From contig NZ_JADYUD010000004.1 of NCBI RefSeq assembly GCF_021531595.1, forward strand, positions 1 through 64,000: 64,000 nucleotides of DNA, written 5' to 3'. Of this stretch, positions 34,518 through 44,377 are shown piece by piece. The DNA is from Fusobacterium perfoetens. Lineage in GTDB: Bacteria; Fusobacteriota; Fusobacteriia; Fusobacteriales; Fusobacteriaceae. The notes below the pieces were generated by a model, which did not search any database, was not told the DNA's origin, and saw only the letters and a program-made list of their open reading frames with translations. How positions within the stretch are numbered: the first letter of the stretch is position 1; every line of letters starts with the position of its first letter. The position numbers and the translations under genes were made by a program.

Positions 34518-34994
34518 ATGAAAAAATTATCAGTTTTAGCATTAGCAGCTGTTATGTCAGCATCAGCTTTTGCAGCAAAAGTAGGAGTAGTAAATACTCA
34601 GGAATTATTCTACAAATATTCTAAAACAAAAGTTATAGAACAAAACTTAAAGAAACAAGGAGCTTCTCTTGATAATACTTTAAATCAAAAGCAAGTTGAG
34701 CTTAAAAAACTTCAGCTTGAACTTCAAGCAAAAGGAAGTAAAGTAACTGATGCTGAGAAAAAAGCTTTTGAAGATAAAGTAAAAGCTCTTGATAAATTTG
34801 TAAGAGATGCACAAATGAAGCTTGAAAAAGAAAGAAACACAAGACTTCAAGAAGTTGAAAACACAATGAAAAATGCTATCAACAAAGTTGCAAAAGCAGA
34901 TAAATATGATTATGTTTTAGAAGCAGGAGCAGTAAAATTTGGTGGAACTGATATTACTGCAAAAGTTTTACAAGAAATGGAAAAATCTAAATAA
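34518..34994 (+). CDS. skp: OmpH/Skp family periplasmic chaperone
   Basis: This 158-residue protein has a signal peptide (MKKLSVLALAAVMSASAFA, cut near 19). The OmpH domain follows with KVGVVNTQELFYKYSKTK, then a long coiled coil rich in K, L and Q that forms the tentacles of the Skp trimer. Skp holds unfolded outer-membrane proteins on their way to BamA. The gene is 28 nt after bamA and 33 nt before lpxD, which is the usual bamA-skp-lpxD order. The length is normal for the family. Confidence 0.92.
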   Translation: MKKLSVLALAAVMSASAFAAKVGVVNTQELFYKYSKTKVIEQNLKKQGASLDNTLNQKQVELKKLQLELQAKGSKVTDAEKKAFEDKVKALDKFVRDAQMKLEKERNTRLQEVENTMKNAINKVAKADKYDYVLEAGAVKFGGTDITAKVLQEMEKSK

Positions 34995-35027
34995 TAATCA
35001 CTAGAGAAAATACAGGAGGGATTAGCT

Positions 35028-36041
35028 GTGAGCTATAAAATAAGTGAAATAGCTAGTCTTCTTGAAAGTGAAATTAAAGGAGACAAAAATCTTGTTGTAA
35101 GAGGTCTGTCTCCTTTTTTTCAAGCTAAAGAAGATGAGCTTACATTTGCATCAGATGAAAAATTTCTGCATAAATTAAATGAAACAAAGGCAAAGGTAAT
35201 TATTGTTCCTGATATACCTCTTCCTGAAAATATAGGAAAGACATATATAGTAGCAAAAATTGATCCTAGAAAACTTATGCCTAAACTTTTAGCATATTTT
35301 AAAAAGCCTTTGAAAAAAATGGAAAAGCCTATTGAAGATTCAGCTGTAATAGCTGCTTCTGCTGAAATAGCTCCTCATGTTTATATAGGACATGATGTAA
35401 AAATAGGGGAAAATACAATAATTTATCCAAATGTAACAATCTGTGAAGGAGTTACAATAGGTGATAACTGTGTAATTTATCCAAATGTAACAATAAGAGA
35501 ATTTTGTGAAATTGGAAACAGAGTTGTTATTCAGCCAGGAGCTGTAATTGGAGCTGATGGATTTGGATTTGTTAAAGTAAATGGAAATAACCAAAAAATA
35601 GATCAGATAGGAAGAGTTATTTTAGAAGATGATGTTGAAGTAGGAGCAAATACAACTATTGACAGAGGAGCAATAGGTGACACTGTGGTTAAGAAATTTG
35701 CAAAATTTGACAATTTAATTCAGATAGGACACAATGTAATAATAGGTGAAAACTTCCTTATGGCTTCTCAGTCAGGAATAGCAGGAAGTACAGAAGTAGG
35801 AAATAATGTAACAATCGGAGGACAGGTTGGAATAGGTGGGCATATCAAAATAGGAAATAATATTATGGTTGCTGCTAAATCAGGAATAACAGGAAATGTT
35901 AAAGATAACCAAGTCCTTGGAGGACATCCTATAGTACCTCTTCAGGAAAGCTTAAAAATTCAGGCAGGACTTAAAAAACTTCCTGAACTTTTAAAAAGAG
36001 TTAAAAAACTTGAACAAGAAATAAATGACAAAGAAAAATAA
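35028..36041 (+). CDS. lpxD: UDP-3-O-acylglucosamine N-acyltransferase
   Basis: LpxD adds the second hydroxyacyl chain in lipid A synthesis. The 337-residue protein has the N-terminal uridine-binding domain (about 1-100), then a left-handed beta helix of hexapeptide repeats from about 108 ([20 protein letters not shown] and onward). The region [27 protein letters not shown] near 245 is typical. The catalytic histidine is probably the one in [11 protein letters not shown] near 230. The start is GTG with ACAGGAGGG before it. Its presence shows that the organism makes lipid A and so is diderm. A terminator hairpin element follows. Confidence 0.95.
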   Translation: MSYKISEIASLLESEIKGDKNLVVRGLSPFFQAKEDELTFASDEKFLHKLNETKAKVIIVPDIPLPENIGKTYIVAKIDPRKLMPKLLAYFKKPLKKMEKPIEDSAVIAASAEIAPHVYIGHDVKIGENTIIYPNVTICEGVTIGDNCVIYPNVTIREFCEIGNRVVIQPGAVIGADGFGFVKVNGNNQKIDQIGRVILEDDVEVGANTTIDRGAIGDTVVKKFAKFDNLIQIGHNVIIGENFLMASQSGIAGSTEVGNNVTIGGQVGIGGHIKIGNNIMVAAKSGITGNVKDNQVLGGHPIVPLQESLKIQAGLKKLPELLKRVKKLEQEINDKEK

Positions 36042-36063
36042 TAAAATTAATTAAAATAAAAGA

Positions 36064-36133
36064 GGGCTGTTGCAAATTTATAAAAATAAAATTTTATTTT
36101 TATAATCTAAAAAATGCAACAACCCTTTTTTTA
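36064..36133 (+). repeat. Simple palindromic element acting as terminator after lpxD
   Basis: GGGCTGTTGCA (36064-36074) pairs with TGCAACAACCC (36115-36125). Inside, TATAAAAATAAAA pairs with TTTTATTTTTATA. T8 follows, so it also works as a terminator. Its ends match those of the longer nested copies at 16352 and 46335. Confidence 0.85.
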
Positions 36134-36195
36134 TTAAAAAAGTTAAGGAAAAATAAGTTTTTTTTATTATTTCTATTTAATAAATTCTTATTCCG

Positions 36196-36204
36196 TGATA
36201 CAAT
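36196..36204 (+). promoter_or_regulatory. Extended -10 before the DUF2344 gene
   Basis: TGATACAAT fits TG-n-TACAAT; no good -35 is seen. The start would be near 36211, leaving a leader of about 25 nt. Confidence 0.45.
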
Positions 36205-36235
36205 AGATAGTATCAAAAGACGAAAGAGGATTAAG

Positions 36236-36832
36236 ATGAAGAAGAGATTGTTTTTTAACAAGTACGAAGAAATGAAATATATTTCTCACTTAGACCTTTT
36301 GAGATTTATGGACAGAATTTTGAGAAAGAGTGGGATACCTGTGAAATACAGTCAGGGATTTCACCCAAGACCAAAAATCTCTTTGGGAAATCCTATCTCT
36401 TTGGGAACAGATGCTTTTAATGAGGCAATGGATATTGAATTGAGAGAAGATATGACAAATGAAGAGTTATTCAGAAGACTGAATAATAAATGTGTCATAG
36501 GATTTGAGTTTACCAAAGTGATGGATATTGATGGAAAAACATCAATAGCTGAGGAATATAAAGAGATGAAATTTGAAATTCAGGGACCAGGCTCCTCCAT
36601 AGAGAAAATAGAAAATCTTTTATCACAGGATGAAATAATCCTTACAAAAGAGAAAAAAGGAAAAATAGAAAGTAAAGATTTAAAACCAAGAATTAAAAAA
36701 TATGAGATAGATAGAGAAAATCAAAAAATTACAATGATACTTGAAAATATGTCACCTAACTCACTTTTAAATATATGTGGTGTTAAGGCTGAGGAAGTAT
36801 CAATAAAAAAATATGGAATGATTGAAATATAA
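36236..36832 (+). CDS. TIGR03936 / DUF2344 protein
   Basis: The 198-residue protein matches the DUF2344 family, in which the start RLFFNKYEEMKYISHLDLLRFMDRILRKSGIPVKYSQGFHPRPKI(SLG) is highly conserved. Elsewhere this domain is fused to, or sits beside, a radical SAM protein and often lies near the ribonuclease gene rng and rplU, hinting at RNA modification. Here it is separate and no radical SAM gene adjoins it. The function is not established. It is 16 nt before serS and probably cotranscribed with it. Confidence 0.82.
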   Translation: MKKRLFFNKYEEMKYISHLDLLRFMDRILRKSGIPVKYSQGFHPRPKISLGNPISLGTDAFNEAMDIELREDMTNEELFRRLNNKCVIGFEFTKVMDIDGKTSIAEEYKEMKFEIQGPGSSIEKIENLLSQDEIILTKEKKGKIESKDLKPRIKKYEIDRENQKITMILENMSPNSLLNICGVKAEEVSIKKYGMIEI

Positions 36833-36836
36833 TTAA

Positions 36837-38574
<1,738 letters not shown>

Positions 38575-38585
38575 TTTTTAATAGA

Positions 38586-38614
38586 TTGATTTTATTTGTA
38601 ATTTTTGGTAAAAT
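38586..38614 (+). promoter_or_regulatory. Promoter of the aldolase gene
   Basis: TTGATT (38586-38591), 17 nt, TAAAAT (38609-38614) with TGG before the -10. The start near 38621 gives a leader of about 30 nt with an AGGAGG site. Confidence 0.6.
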
Positions 38615-38651
38615 TGAAGTGGGTAAAAATTATTCACAGGAGGAAGAAAAT

Positions 38652-39641
38652 ATGGCTTACAATTATAAAGACCTAGGTCTTGTAAACACAAAAGAAATGT
38701 TTAAAAAAGCAAACGAAAATGGTTATGCTGTACCAGCATTCAACTTCAACAACATGGAGCAAGCTATGGCTATCGTTGAAGCTTGTGCTGAAATGGGTTC
38801 TCCAGTAATCCTTCAATGTTCAAAAGGAGCTATGGAATACATGGGATCTTACATGGTACCAATGATTGCTAAAGCAGCTGCTGACTATGTAAAATTATCA
38901 GGATCTGATATCCCTGTAGCTTTACACCTTGACCATGGACCAAGTTTTGAAGTTGCTAAAAAATGTATAGACTGCGGATTCTCATCTGTAATGATAGACG
39001 GTTCTCATCACCCTTATGATGAAAATATTGCTGAATCTAAAAAAGTTGTTGAGTATGCTCACTCTAAAGATGTAACAGTAGAAGCTGAATTAGGAGTTTT
39101 AGCAGGAATTGAAGATGATGTTAAAGCTGCTGACCACATCTACACAAACCCAGATGAAGTTGAAGACTTCGTAAGCAAAACAGGAGTTGACTCTTTAGCA
39201 ATAGCTATCGGAACTTCTCACGGAGCTCATAAATTCAAACCAGGTGATGATCCTAAATTAAGACTTGACATATTAGAAGAAATAGAAAGAAGAATACCAG
39301 GATTCCCAATCGTATTACACGGTTCATCAGCTGTTCCAGGACAATATGTTGAAATGATAAAACAATATGGTGGAACAATAAAAGACGCTATCGGAATTCC
39401 TGATTCTGAATTAAGAAAAGCTACTAAATCAGCAGTTGCTAAAATCAATGTTGATACAGACGGAAGACTTGCTTTCACTGCTGCTTTAAGAAAAGTTTTA
39501 GCTGAAAAACCAGGAGAATTTGACTTAAGAAAATACTTAGGACCAGCTAAAGAAGAAATGAAAGCTTACTACAAAACTAAAATAGTTGATGTATTTGGTT
39601 CTGAAGGAGCTTACAAAAAAGCTGTTAATCCTGTAAAATAA
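38652..39641 (+). CDS. fba: Class II fructose-bisphosphate aldolase
   Basis: The zinc-dependent aldolase splits fructose 1,6-bisphosphate into glyceraldehyde 3-phosphate and dihydroxyacetone phosphate in glycolysis. The 329-residue protein has LHLDHG near 84 with the catalytic aspartate and a zinc histidine, SVMIDGSHHPYDENI near 103, EAELG near 138, and GTSHGAHK and LHGSSAVPG further on for zinc and phosphate binding. The start at 38652 follows AGGAGG; an upstream in-frame start would lie in the promoter and is rejected. TTA-rich codon use fits a highly expressed glycolytic gene. A strong terminator follows. Confidence 0.95.
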   Translation: MAYNYKDLGLVNTKEMFKKANENGYAVPAFNFNNMEQAMAIVEACAEMGSPVILQCSKGAMEYMGSYMVPMIAKAAADYVKLSGSDIPVALHLDHGPSFEVAKKCIDCGFSSVMIDGSHHPYDENIAESKKVVEYAHSKDVTVEAELGVLAGIEDDVKAADHIYTNPDEVEDFVSKTGVDSLAIAIGTSHGAHKFKPGDDPKLRLDILEEIERRIPGFPIVLHGSSAVPGQYVEMIKQYGGTIKDAIGIPDSELRKATKSAVAKINVDTDGRLAFTAALRKVLAEKPGEFDLRKYLGPAKEEMKAYYKTKIVDVFGSEGAYKKAVNPVK

Positions 39642-39678
39642 TAAAGTACAGGAAACTGTGAAAAAATGGTAAATAAAG

Positions 39679-39712
39679 AAAAACCCTTAAAAAATTTTTT
39701 AAGGGTTTTTTT
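39679..39712 (+). terminator. Terminator after fba
   Basis: AAACCCTTAAAAAA pairs perfectly with TTTTTTAAGGGTTT (39681-39708), with a T-run after it. Confidence 0.9.
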
Positions 39713-39720
39713 AATTTTAC

Positions 39721-39749
39721 TTGAAAAATTTCAATAATTTAAGTATTAT
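39721..39749 (+). promoter_or_regulatory. Promoter of the HU gene
   Basis: TTGAAA (39721-39726), 17 nt, TATTAT (39744-39749). The -35 is half of an inverted repeat, TTGAAA-AA-TTTCAA (39721-39734), which might be a binding site. Confidence 0.65.
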
Positions 39750-39786
39750 ATATATTATTAAATAAATTAAAGAAGGAGAGGAAGAT

Positions 39787-40110
39787 ATGGTTAAAAAAGA
39801 GTTAGTGGAATTATATATGAAGTACAAAAAAATGCACATTTACACTGAAGCAAAAAAAGAGGTTGAAGATTTCATAGAAGTTATGAAGTTAGCTCTTGAA
39901 AGAGACGAAACTCTTATATTAAGAGACTTTGGAACTTTTGAAATAAAAGAGACAAAGAGAAAAATGGCTTTCAATCCAAGAACAGGGGAAGAAGTAGCAT
40001 GCACTCCTAAAAAATATATAAAATTCAGAGTTGGTAAAGAACTTGAAGCCAGAATAAATGTTCCTAAAAGAAGAGGAAGAAAGAAAATGGTTACAAGCCC
40101 TAATAAATAA
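39787..40110 (+). CDS. HU/IHF family DNA-binding protein
   Basis: This 107-residue histone-like protein bends DNA in the nucleoid. It has the N-terminal helices, the RDFGTFEIKETKRKMAFNPRTGEEV segment with the family signature, whose proline-containing arm intercalates in DNA, and KYIKFRVGKELEARIN. It then continues with a basic tail, KRRGRKKMVTSPNK, longer than in the usual 90-residue HU. It is a one-gene unit with its own promoter and a bidirectional terminator. Whether it is HU or IHF-like cannot be told. Confidence 0.9.
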   Translation: MVKKELVELYMKYKKMHIYTEAKKEVEDFIEVMKLALERDETLILRDFGTFEIKETKRKMAFNPRTGEEVACTPKKYIKFRVGKELEARINVPKRRGRKKMVTSPNK

Positions 40111-40126
40111 TAAATATTTTTATAAT

Positions 40127-40160
40127 AAAAAACCTCTTTCATTAAGAAAGAGGTTTTTTA
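40127..40160. terminator. Bidirectional terminator between the HU gene and nanA
   Basis: AAAAAACCTCTTTC, a 5-nt loop and GAAAGAGGTTTTTT form a 14-bp stem with A- and T-tracts on either side, so it can end transcription from both convergent genes. Confidence 0.9.
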
Positions 40161-40185
40161 ATTTTTCATGCTGGTTATTTATCAA

Positions 40186-41112
40186 TTATAGATATTTAGC
40201 TTCAGTATCTCTTATTAATTTAGCAACAGCTTGAACTTTTTCCATATCTTCAGGGAAAAGGTTTGCAAAAGGTGCTGCAACTCCACCGATGTTTAAGTTG
40301 TGGTTAATACGAAGAGTTTCTTTTATTACAGCATACATTTGTCCTTTGCAAGAACATAATCCTGCTATGATATCGTTTACTGCATATTGAATTTCTCTTG
40401 CTAATTCAAGGTTTGCAGGAGTTCCTGTTTTATATAATTCATGCATTTTAAGGAATAATCCAGGCATTGCACTGTAAGTTCCTCCAATTCCACCGTCTGC
40501 TCCCATTAATAATCCACCGATGAATTGTTCATCAGGACCATTAAATACAACACTGTCTTTTCCAGCTATTGATTTAAATGTTTGGATATCTTGTATTGGC
40601 ATAGATGAGTTTTTAACACCAATAACTCTAGGATTTTTTAACATTTCTTTTAATAGAGAAGGTGTTAAAGCAACACCAGCTAATTGAGGAATGTTGTAAA
40701 TTATAAAGTCTGTATTAGGTGCAGCACTTGATATATCGTTCCAGTATTTAGCGATAGCATGTTCTGGTAAACGGAAATAGATAGGAGGAATAGCAGCTAT
40801 AGCATCTACTCCAAGAGATTCAGCATGTCTAGCTAGTTCCATACTTTCTTTAGTACTGTTACATGCAACATGGGCTATTATTGTTAAACGACCTTTAGCT
40901 TCGTCAACAACATTTTCTAAAACTAATTTTCTGTCTGCAACAGTTTGATAGATACATTCTCCAGAAGATCCACCAACATATGCTCCTTTAACACCGCTTT
41001 CAATTAGGTAACGAGTGAAAGCACGAACACGCTCAGGGCTTACATTTCCTTCGTCATCATAGCAAGCATAGAAAGCAGGAATTACTCCATGAAATTTTTC
41101 TAAATCTCTCAT
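40186..41112 (-). CDS. nanA: N-acetylneuraminate lyase-type aldolase
   Basis: This 308-residue class I aldolase belongs to the DapA/NanA superfamily. The GAYVGGSSGE block (near 41) resembles the sialate-lyase GGSTGE motif more than the dihydrodipicolinate synthase GTTGE motif. IIYNIPQLAGVAL (near 137) holds the catalytic tyrosine, and GVKNSS near 168 the Schiff-base lysine. Such lyases split sialic acid into N-acetylmannosamine and pyruvate. It diverges from a MurR/RpiR regulator, a class that often controls sialic-acid genes. No transporter or kinase gene for sialic acid is near, so another 2-keto-3-deoxy sugar acid remains possible. Confidence 0.8.
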   Translation of the reverse strand: MRDLEKFHGVIPAFYACYDDEGNVSPERVRAFTRYLIESGVKGAYVGGSSGECIYQTVADRKLVLENVVDEAKGRLTIIAHVACNSTKESMELARHAESLGVDAIAAIPPIYFRLPEHAIAKYWNDISSAAPNTDFIIYNIPQLAGVALTPSLLKEMLKNPRVIGVKNSSMPIQDIQTFKSIAGKDSVVFNGPDEQFIGGLLMGADGGIGGTYSAMPGLFLKMHELYKTGTPANLELAREIQYAVNDIIAGLCSCKGQMYAVIKETLRINHNLNIGGVAAPFANLFPEDMEKVQAVAKLIRDTEAKYL

Positions 41113-41188
41113 CTTAAAATCACTCCTTTATTTTTATTTTTTTTCATTCAGTCTGTATTTAAAACACTTGTTTGTTACTTACAATGAT

Positions 41189-41217
41189 ATGATACTAAAA
41201 AAAAAATAAAATGTCAA
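41189..41217 (-). promoter_or_regulatory. Promoter of the nanA-like gene
   Basis: On the minus strand TTGACA (41217-41212), 17 nt, TATCAT (41194-41189): a near-consensus promoter with its start near 41182. The region between here and the regulator promoter (about 41220-41290) is a long A/T tract with no clear palindromic operator. Confidence 0.75.
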
Positions 41218-41293
41218 TAATCTTTCTAAAAAAAATAAAATTTTATTTTTTATTTTTAAAATTTTAAAATAAATTTTTATTTTTACAAAAAAG

Positions 41294-41302
41294 TGTTATA
41301 AT
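41294..41302 (+). promoter_or_regulatory. Extended -10 promoter of the RpiR-type regulator
   Basis: TGTTATAAT fits TG-n-TATAAT (-10 at 41297-41302). The predicted leader of about 88 nt contains a hairpin at 41359-41384. Confidence 0.6.
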
Positions 41303-41358
41303 TGAATAAAATATTGCAAAGAGACGAACTATTTGCTATATTTATTATAATAGTATGG

Positions 41359-41384
41359 TGCTGAAGGCACTTAAGCCTTAAGCA
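41359..41384 (+). promoter_or_regulatory. Leader hairpin/palindrome before the RpiR-type gene
   Basis: TGCT-G-AAGGC pairs with GCCTT-A-AGCA around the loop ACTTAA, a 9-bp stem with one mismatch. It ends one base before the GAAAGG ribosome binding site, so it could control translation, or it could be a binding site for the regulator itself. Confidence 0.45.
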
Positions 41385-41397
41385 GAAAGGATAAAAA

Positions 41398-42276
41398 ATG
41401 ATTCCAGCAAACAAAGATAATGTTTTAACACAGATTACAAATGAATATCTTAGTTTAAGCAAGCCTTTAAAGAGGATAGCAGACTATATTCTTTCAAATA
41501 TATCAGAGCCTCAGTATCTGTCTATATATCAGCTTGCTGCTGCCTGTGAAGTAAGTGAATCTACTGTTTTCCGTTTTTGTCAGATTCTTGGATTTAAAGG
41601 GTATAAAGAATTTAAATATGCTCTTGCAGAGGCAAACAGTGCAAAGCTTATTGACGGAGAGATAGATGCTTATGAAGAAATTCTTCCTGAAGATTCTTTT
41701 ATGGATATGGCAAAAAAGCTTTTCGCTTATAATATGACTTCTGTAAATCAAACACTTCAGCTTATAGATAAAGAGGCTTATTGTAAAGCAGCTAAGTATT
41801 TAAAAGATGCAAAACATATATATTGTTTTGGTCAGGGAAGCAGTGGAATAATGGCACAGGAGTTATGGGGAAGATTTGTAACTGTTTCAAGCAATTTTTC
41901 ATATATACCTGATTCTCATTTTCAGACTATAATAGTTTCAAACTGCAGCAAGGAAGATGTAGTTGTCCTGTTTTCATATTCAGGGGCTACAGAAGATGGG
42001 CCTAAACTTTTAGAGCAGGCTAAGAAGAGAGGGGCAAAAACAATTCTTATAACACATCACAGAAATAGTTTTGCAGGAGAATTTGCAGATATAATTCTTT
42101 TATGTGGATCAAGGGAAAGTCCTAAACAAACAGGAAGCATAGCTGCCAGAATGGCACAACTTTTTGTAATAGATCTTTTATTCAATGAATTTTACAGACT
42201 TGACAGAGAGGCAGCTGAAGAGGCTATAAACAGAACTTCAGAAGCTATGGAGAAAAAACTTCTTACATATAAATAA
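41398..42276 (+). CDS. MurR/RpiR family transcriptional regulator
   Basis: This 292-residue repressor or activator has an N-terminal HTH_6 domain (ADYILSNISEPQYLSIYQLAAACEVSESTVFRFCQILGFKGYKEFK, 25-71 region) and a C-terminal SIS sugar-phosphate-binding domain (about 125-260; IYCFGQGSSGIMAQ near 140, VVLFSYSGATEDG near 193). Members sense sugar phosphates such as N-acetylmannosamine 6-phosphate or GlcNAc 6-phosphate. Its divergence from the sialate-lyase-type gene suggests that it controls that gene; this is inference. A bidirectional hairpin separates it from htpG. Confidence 0.92.
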   Translation: MIPANKDNVLTQITNEYLSLSKPLKRIADYILSNISEPQYLSIYQLAAACEVSESTVFRFCQILGFKGYKEFKYALAEANSAKLIDGEIDAYEEILPEDSFMDMAKKLFAYNMTSVNQTLQLIDKEAYCKAAKYLKDAKHIYCFGQGSSGIMAQELWGRFVTVSSNFSYIPDSHFQTIIVSNCSKEDVVVLFSYSGATEDGPKLLEQAKKRGAKTILITHHRNSFAGEFADIILLCGSRESPKQTGSIAARMAQLFVIDLLFNEFYRLDREAAEEAINRTSEAMEKKLLTYK

Positions 42277-42280
42277 AAAG

Positions 42281-42353
42281 TGGGAATGTTGCAAATCTAT
42301 AAAAATAAAATTTTATTTTTATAAATTAGAAAATGCAACATCCCCATTTTTTT
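42281..42353. repeat. Simple palindromic element and bidirectional terminator
   Basis: GGGAATGTTGCA (from 42282) pairs with TGCAACATCCCC (to 42345), and the AT-rich inner arms TATAAAAATAAAA/TTTTATTTTTATA continue the stem. A and T tracts flank it. It separates convergent rpiR and htpG, and its inner arms match those of the element at 36064. Confidence 0.85.
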
Positions 42354-42374
42354 AATTAAGGATTTATTAGAAGC

Positions 42375-44201
42375 CTATTTTGAAAGTATTTTATTTACTT
42401 TATCAGCAAATTCAACAGGGTTTTCCATAGGGAATCCTTCAATCATTAAAGATTGATTATAAAGAATGTATATTAAATCTTTAAGAGTTTCATCATCACT
42501 GTTTTTTATCTTTTCAAACATAGGATGATTTGGATTAAGTTCAAGTATTTTTTCAGCTTTTATATTTTCATTTCCTGGGATTTCAGAAAGAGTTCTTTCC
42601 ATTTCAAGAGAGATTTCTCCTTTAGCTGAAAGTCCAGCAGCACCACTTCCAAGCCCATTGTTTAATTTTACTTCTGCAATTTTTTCTCCAAGAAGATTTT
42701 TTATTCTTTCAAGAAGAGGTTTGTTTTCTTTAGCAAGATTTTCTTTTTCTTCTTTAGTTTTTTCATCATCAAGTTCAAAATCAGAAGCGTTGATAGACTT
42801 AAATTGTTTTTCATCATATTCCATAAGTGCTTTTATTGTAAATTCATCAATTCTGTCTGTAAGATATAGAACTTCAAGTCCTTTATCTTTAAGCACCTTC
42901 ATTTTTGGAAGAGATTTTAAAACTTCAATATTTTCTCCTGAAACATAAAGGATTTCTTTTTGATCTTCTTTCATTCTCTCAACATATTCTTTAAGAGTTA
43001 CATATTTATCTTCAAAAGAAGATTTGAAGATAAGAAGATCTTTTAATTTTCCTTTATAAATTCCATACATATCTTGTACACCAAATTTTATAGATCTTCC
43101 AAATGCTTCCCAAAGAGTTATATATTTTTCTCTGTCTTCTTTTATTAATTTTTGAAGCTCAGTTGTTATTTTCTTTTCAATATTTTTAGAGATTTTTTCA
43201 AGTTCGTCATTTTGTTGTAAAATTTCTCTTGAAATATTAAGAGAAAGGTTATCTGTATCAACTATACCTTTCATAAAGCTAAAATATTCAGGTATAAGTT
43301 TTTCAGCTTTATCCATTATGAATACATTTTTGCTGTAAAGTTGAAGTCCTCTTTTATAGTCTCTTGAATAGAAGTCCATAGGTGTTCTTTTTGGAACATA
43401 GATAAGAGCTGTATATTCAAGAGAACCTTGTACTTTAAAATGAAAGTGAAGAAGAGGATCTTCAAAGTCATAGAAAGTATGTTTATAAAATTCATTATAT
43501 TGTTCTTCAGTTATATCTTTTTTATCCATTTTCCATAGAGGTTTTTCATCGTTTAATTTTTTTTCTCCCATGAAAATAGGATATTTAATTGAGTTTGAAT
43601 GTTTTTTGATAAGTGAAGAAATTTTATAATCTTCAAGGAAATCAAGAGCATCTTCTTTCATATGAAGAATGATTTTTGTTCCTCTTTTTAAATCGTCACT
43701 GTTTTCAGTTTCTTCAATGTTATATGAACCGTCTCCATTTGATGACCATAAAACAGTAAGCTCACTTAAAGGTGATTTTGTTAAAAGAGTGATTTTGTCA
43801 GCAACCATAAATGCTGAATAGAAACCTACTCCGAACTGTCCTATAATATCAATTTCTGAATTTTCTTTAGCTTCTTTAAATTTTTCTATAAAAGCTTTTG
43901 AACCAGATTTAGCAATAGTACCAATGTTTTCATTTACTTCGTCAAAAGTCATACCTATACCGTTATCACAGATAGTAAGAGTTTTATTTTCTTTGTCTGT
44001 AGCTATTGTGATTTTAAAATCGCTTCCATCTTTTAAAAGTTCAGTATCTGTAAGAGCTCTGAATCTAAGTTTGTCAATGGCATCACTTGCATTTGATACA
44101 AGTTCTCTTAGGAATATTTCTTTATTTGTATAAATTGAATTTACCATTAAGTTTAAAAGTTCTTTTGTTTCAGCTTGAAAGTTTTCAGTCTGTTTTCTCA
44201 T
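42375..44201 (-). CDS. htpG: Chaperone HtpG (Hsp90)
   Basis: HtpG is the bacterial Hsp90, an ATP-driven dimeric chaperone. The 608-residue protein has the N-terminal GHKL ATPase with ELVSNASDAIDKLR (near 34), DNGIGM (near 79) and GQFGVGFYSAFMVAD (near 122). A middle domain follows (LYSKNVFIMD, LSLNISREILQQN near 330) and a C-terminal dimerisation domain. The length is standard. It is a one-gene unit on the minus strand with a strong promoter and a CIRCE-like operator over its start, so HrcA control in heat shock is likely. Confidence 0.96.
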   Translation of the reverse strand: MRKQTENFQAETKELLNLMVNSIYTNKEIFLRELVSNASDAIDKLRFRALTDTELLKDGSDFKITIATDKENKTLTICDNGIGMTFDEVNENIGTIAKSGSKAFIEKFKEAKENSEIDIIGQFGVGFYSAFMVADKITLLTKSPLSELTVLWSSNGDGSYNIEETENSDDLKRGTKIILHMKEDALDFLEDYKISSLIKKHSNSIKYPIFMGEKKLNDEKPLWKMDKKDITEEQYNEFYKHTFYDFEDPLLHFHFKVQGSLEYTALIYVPKRTPMDFYSRDYKRGLQLYSKNVFIMDKAEKLIPEYFSFMKGIVDTDNLSLNISREILQQNDELEKISKNIEKKITTELQKLIKEDREKYITLWEAFGRSIKFGVQDMYGIYKGKLKDLLIFKSSFEDKYVTLKEYVERMKEDQKEILYVSGENIEVLKSLPKMKVLKDKGLEVLYLTDRIDEFTIKALMEYDEKQFKSINASDFELDDEKTKEEKENLAKENKPLLERIKNLLGEKIAEVKLNNGLGSGAAGLSAKGEISLEMERTLSEIPGNENIKAEKILELNPNHPMFEKIKNSDDETLKDLIYILYNQSLMIEGFPMENPVEFADKVNKILSK

Positions 44202-44224
44202 TTTAAAAATAACCTCCTATTTTT

Positions 44225-44251
44225 TTAGCACTCATATTACTTAGCTGCTAA
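44225..44251 (-). promoter_or_regulatory. CIRCE-like operator of htpG
   Basis: TTAGCACTC, 9 nt, AGCTGCTAA. The CIRCE consensus is TTAGCACTC-N9-GAGTGCTAA; the left half is perfect and the right half differs at its three inner bases. It covers the predicted transcription start, where HrcA binding would block the promoter. Confidence 0.75.
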
Positions 44252-44255
44252 TATA

Positions 44256-44284
44256 AAAATATCATAAATTCTTGAAACTGTCAA
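44256..44284 (-). promoter_or_regulatory. Promoter of htpG
   Basis: On the minus strand TTGACA (44284-44279), 17 nt, TATTTT (44261-44256) with TGA before the -10. The start near 44249 lies in the CIRCE-like element. Confidence 0.75.
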
Positions 44285-44297
44285 TAAAATTTATAAC

Positions 44298-44326
44298 TTT
44301 AAATTAATAAAAATATATAGTATAAT
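44298..44326 (+). promoter_or_regulatory. Promoter of rsmB
   Basis: TTTAAA (44298-44303), 17 nt, TATAAT (44321-44326). It is divergent from the htpG promoter, with the two -35 elements 14 bp apart. Confidence 0.6.
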
Positions 44327-44377
44327 GAATAAGAAATAATAGAAACTGAAAAAAGGCAGAGATAAAAGGAGATAACT

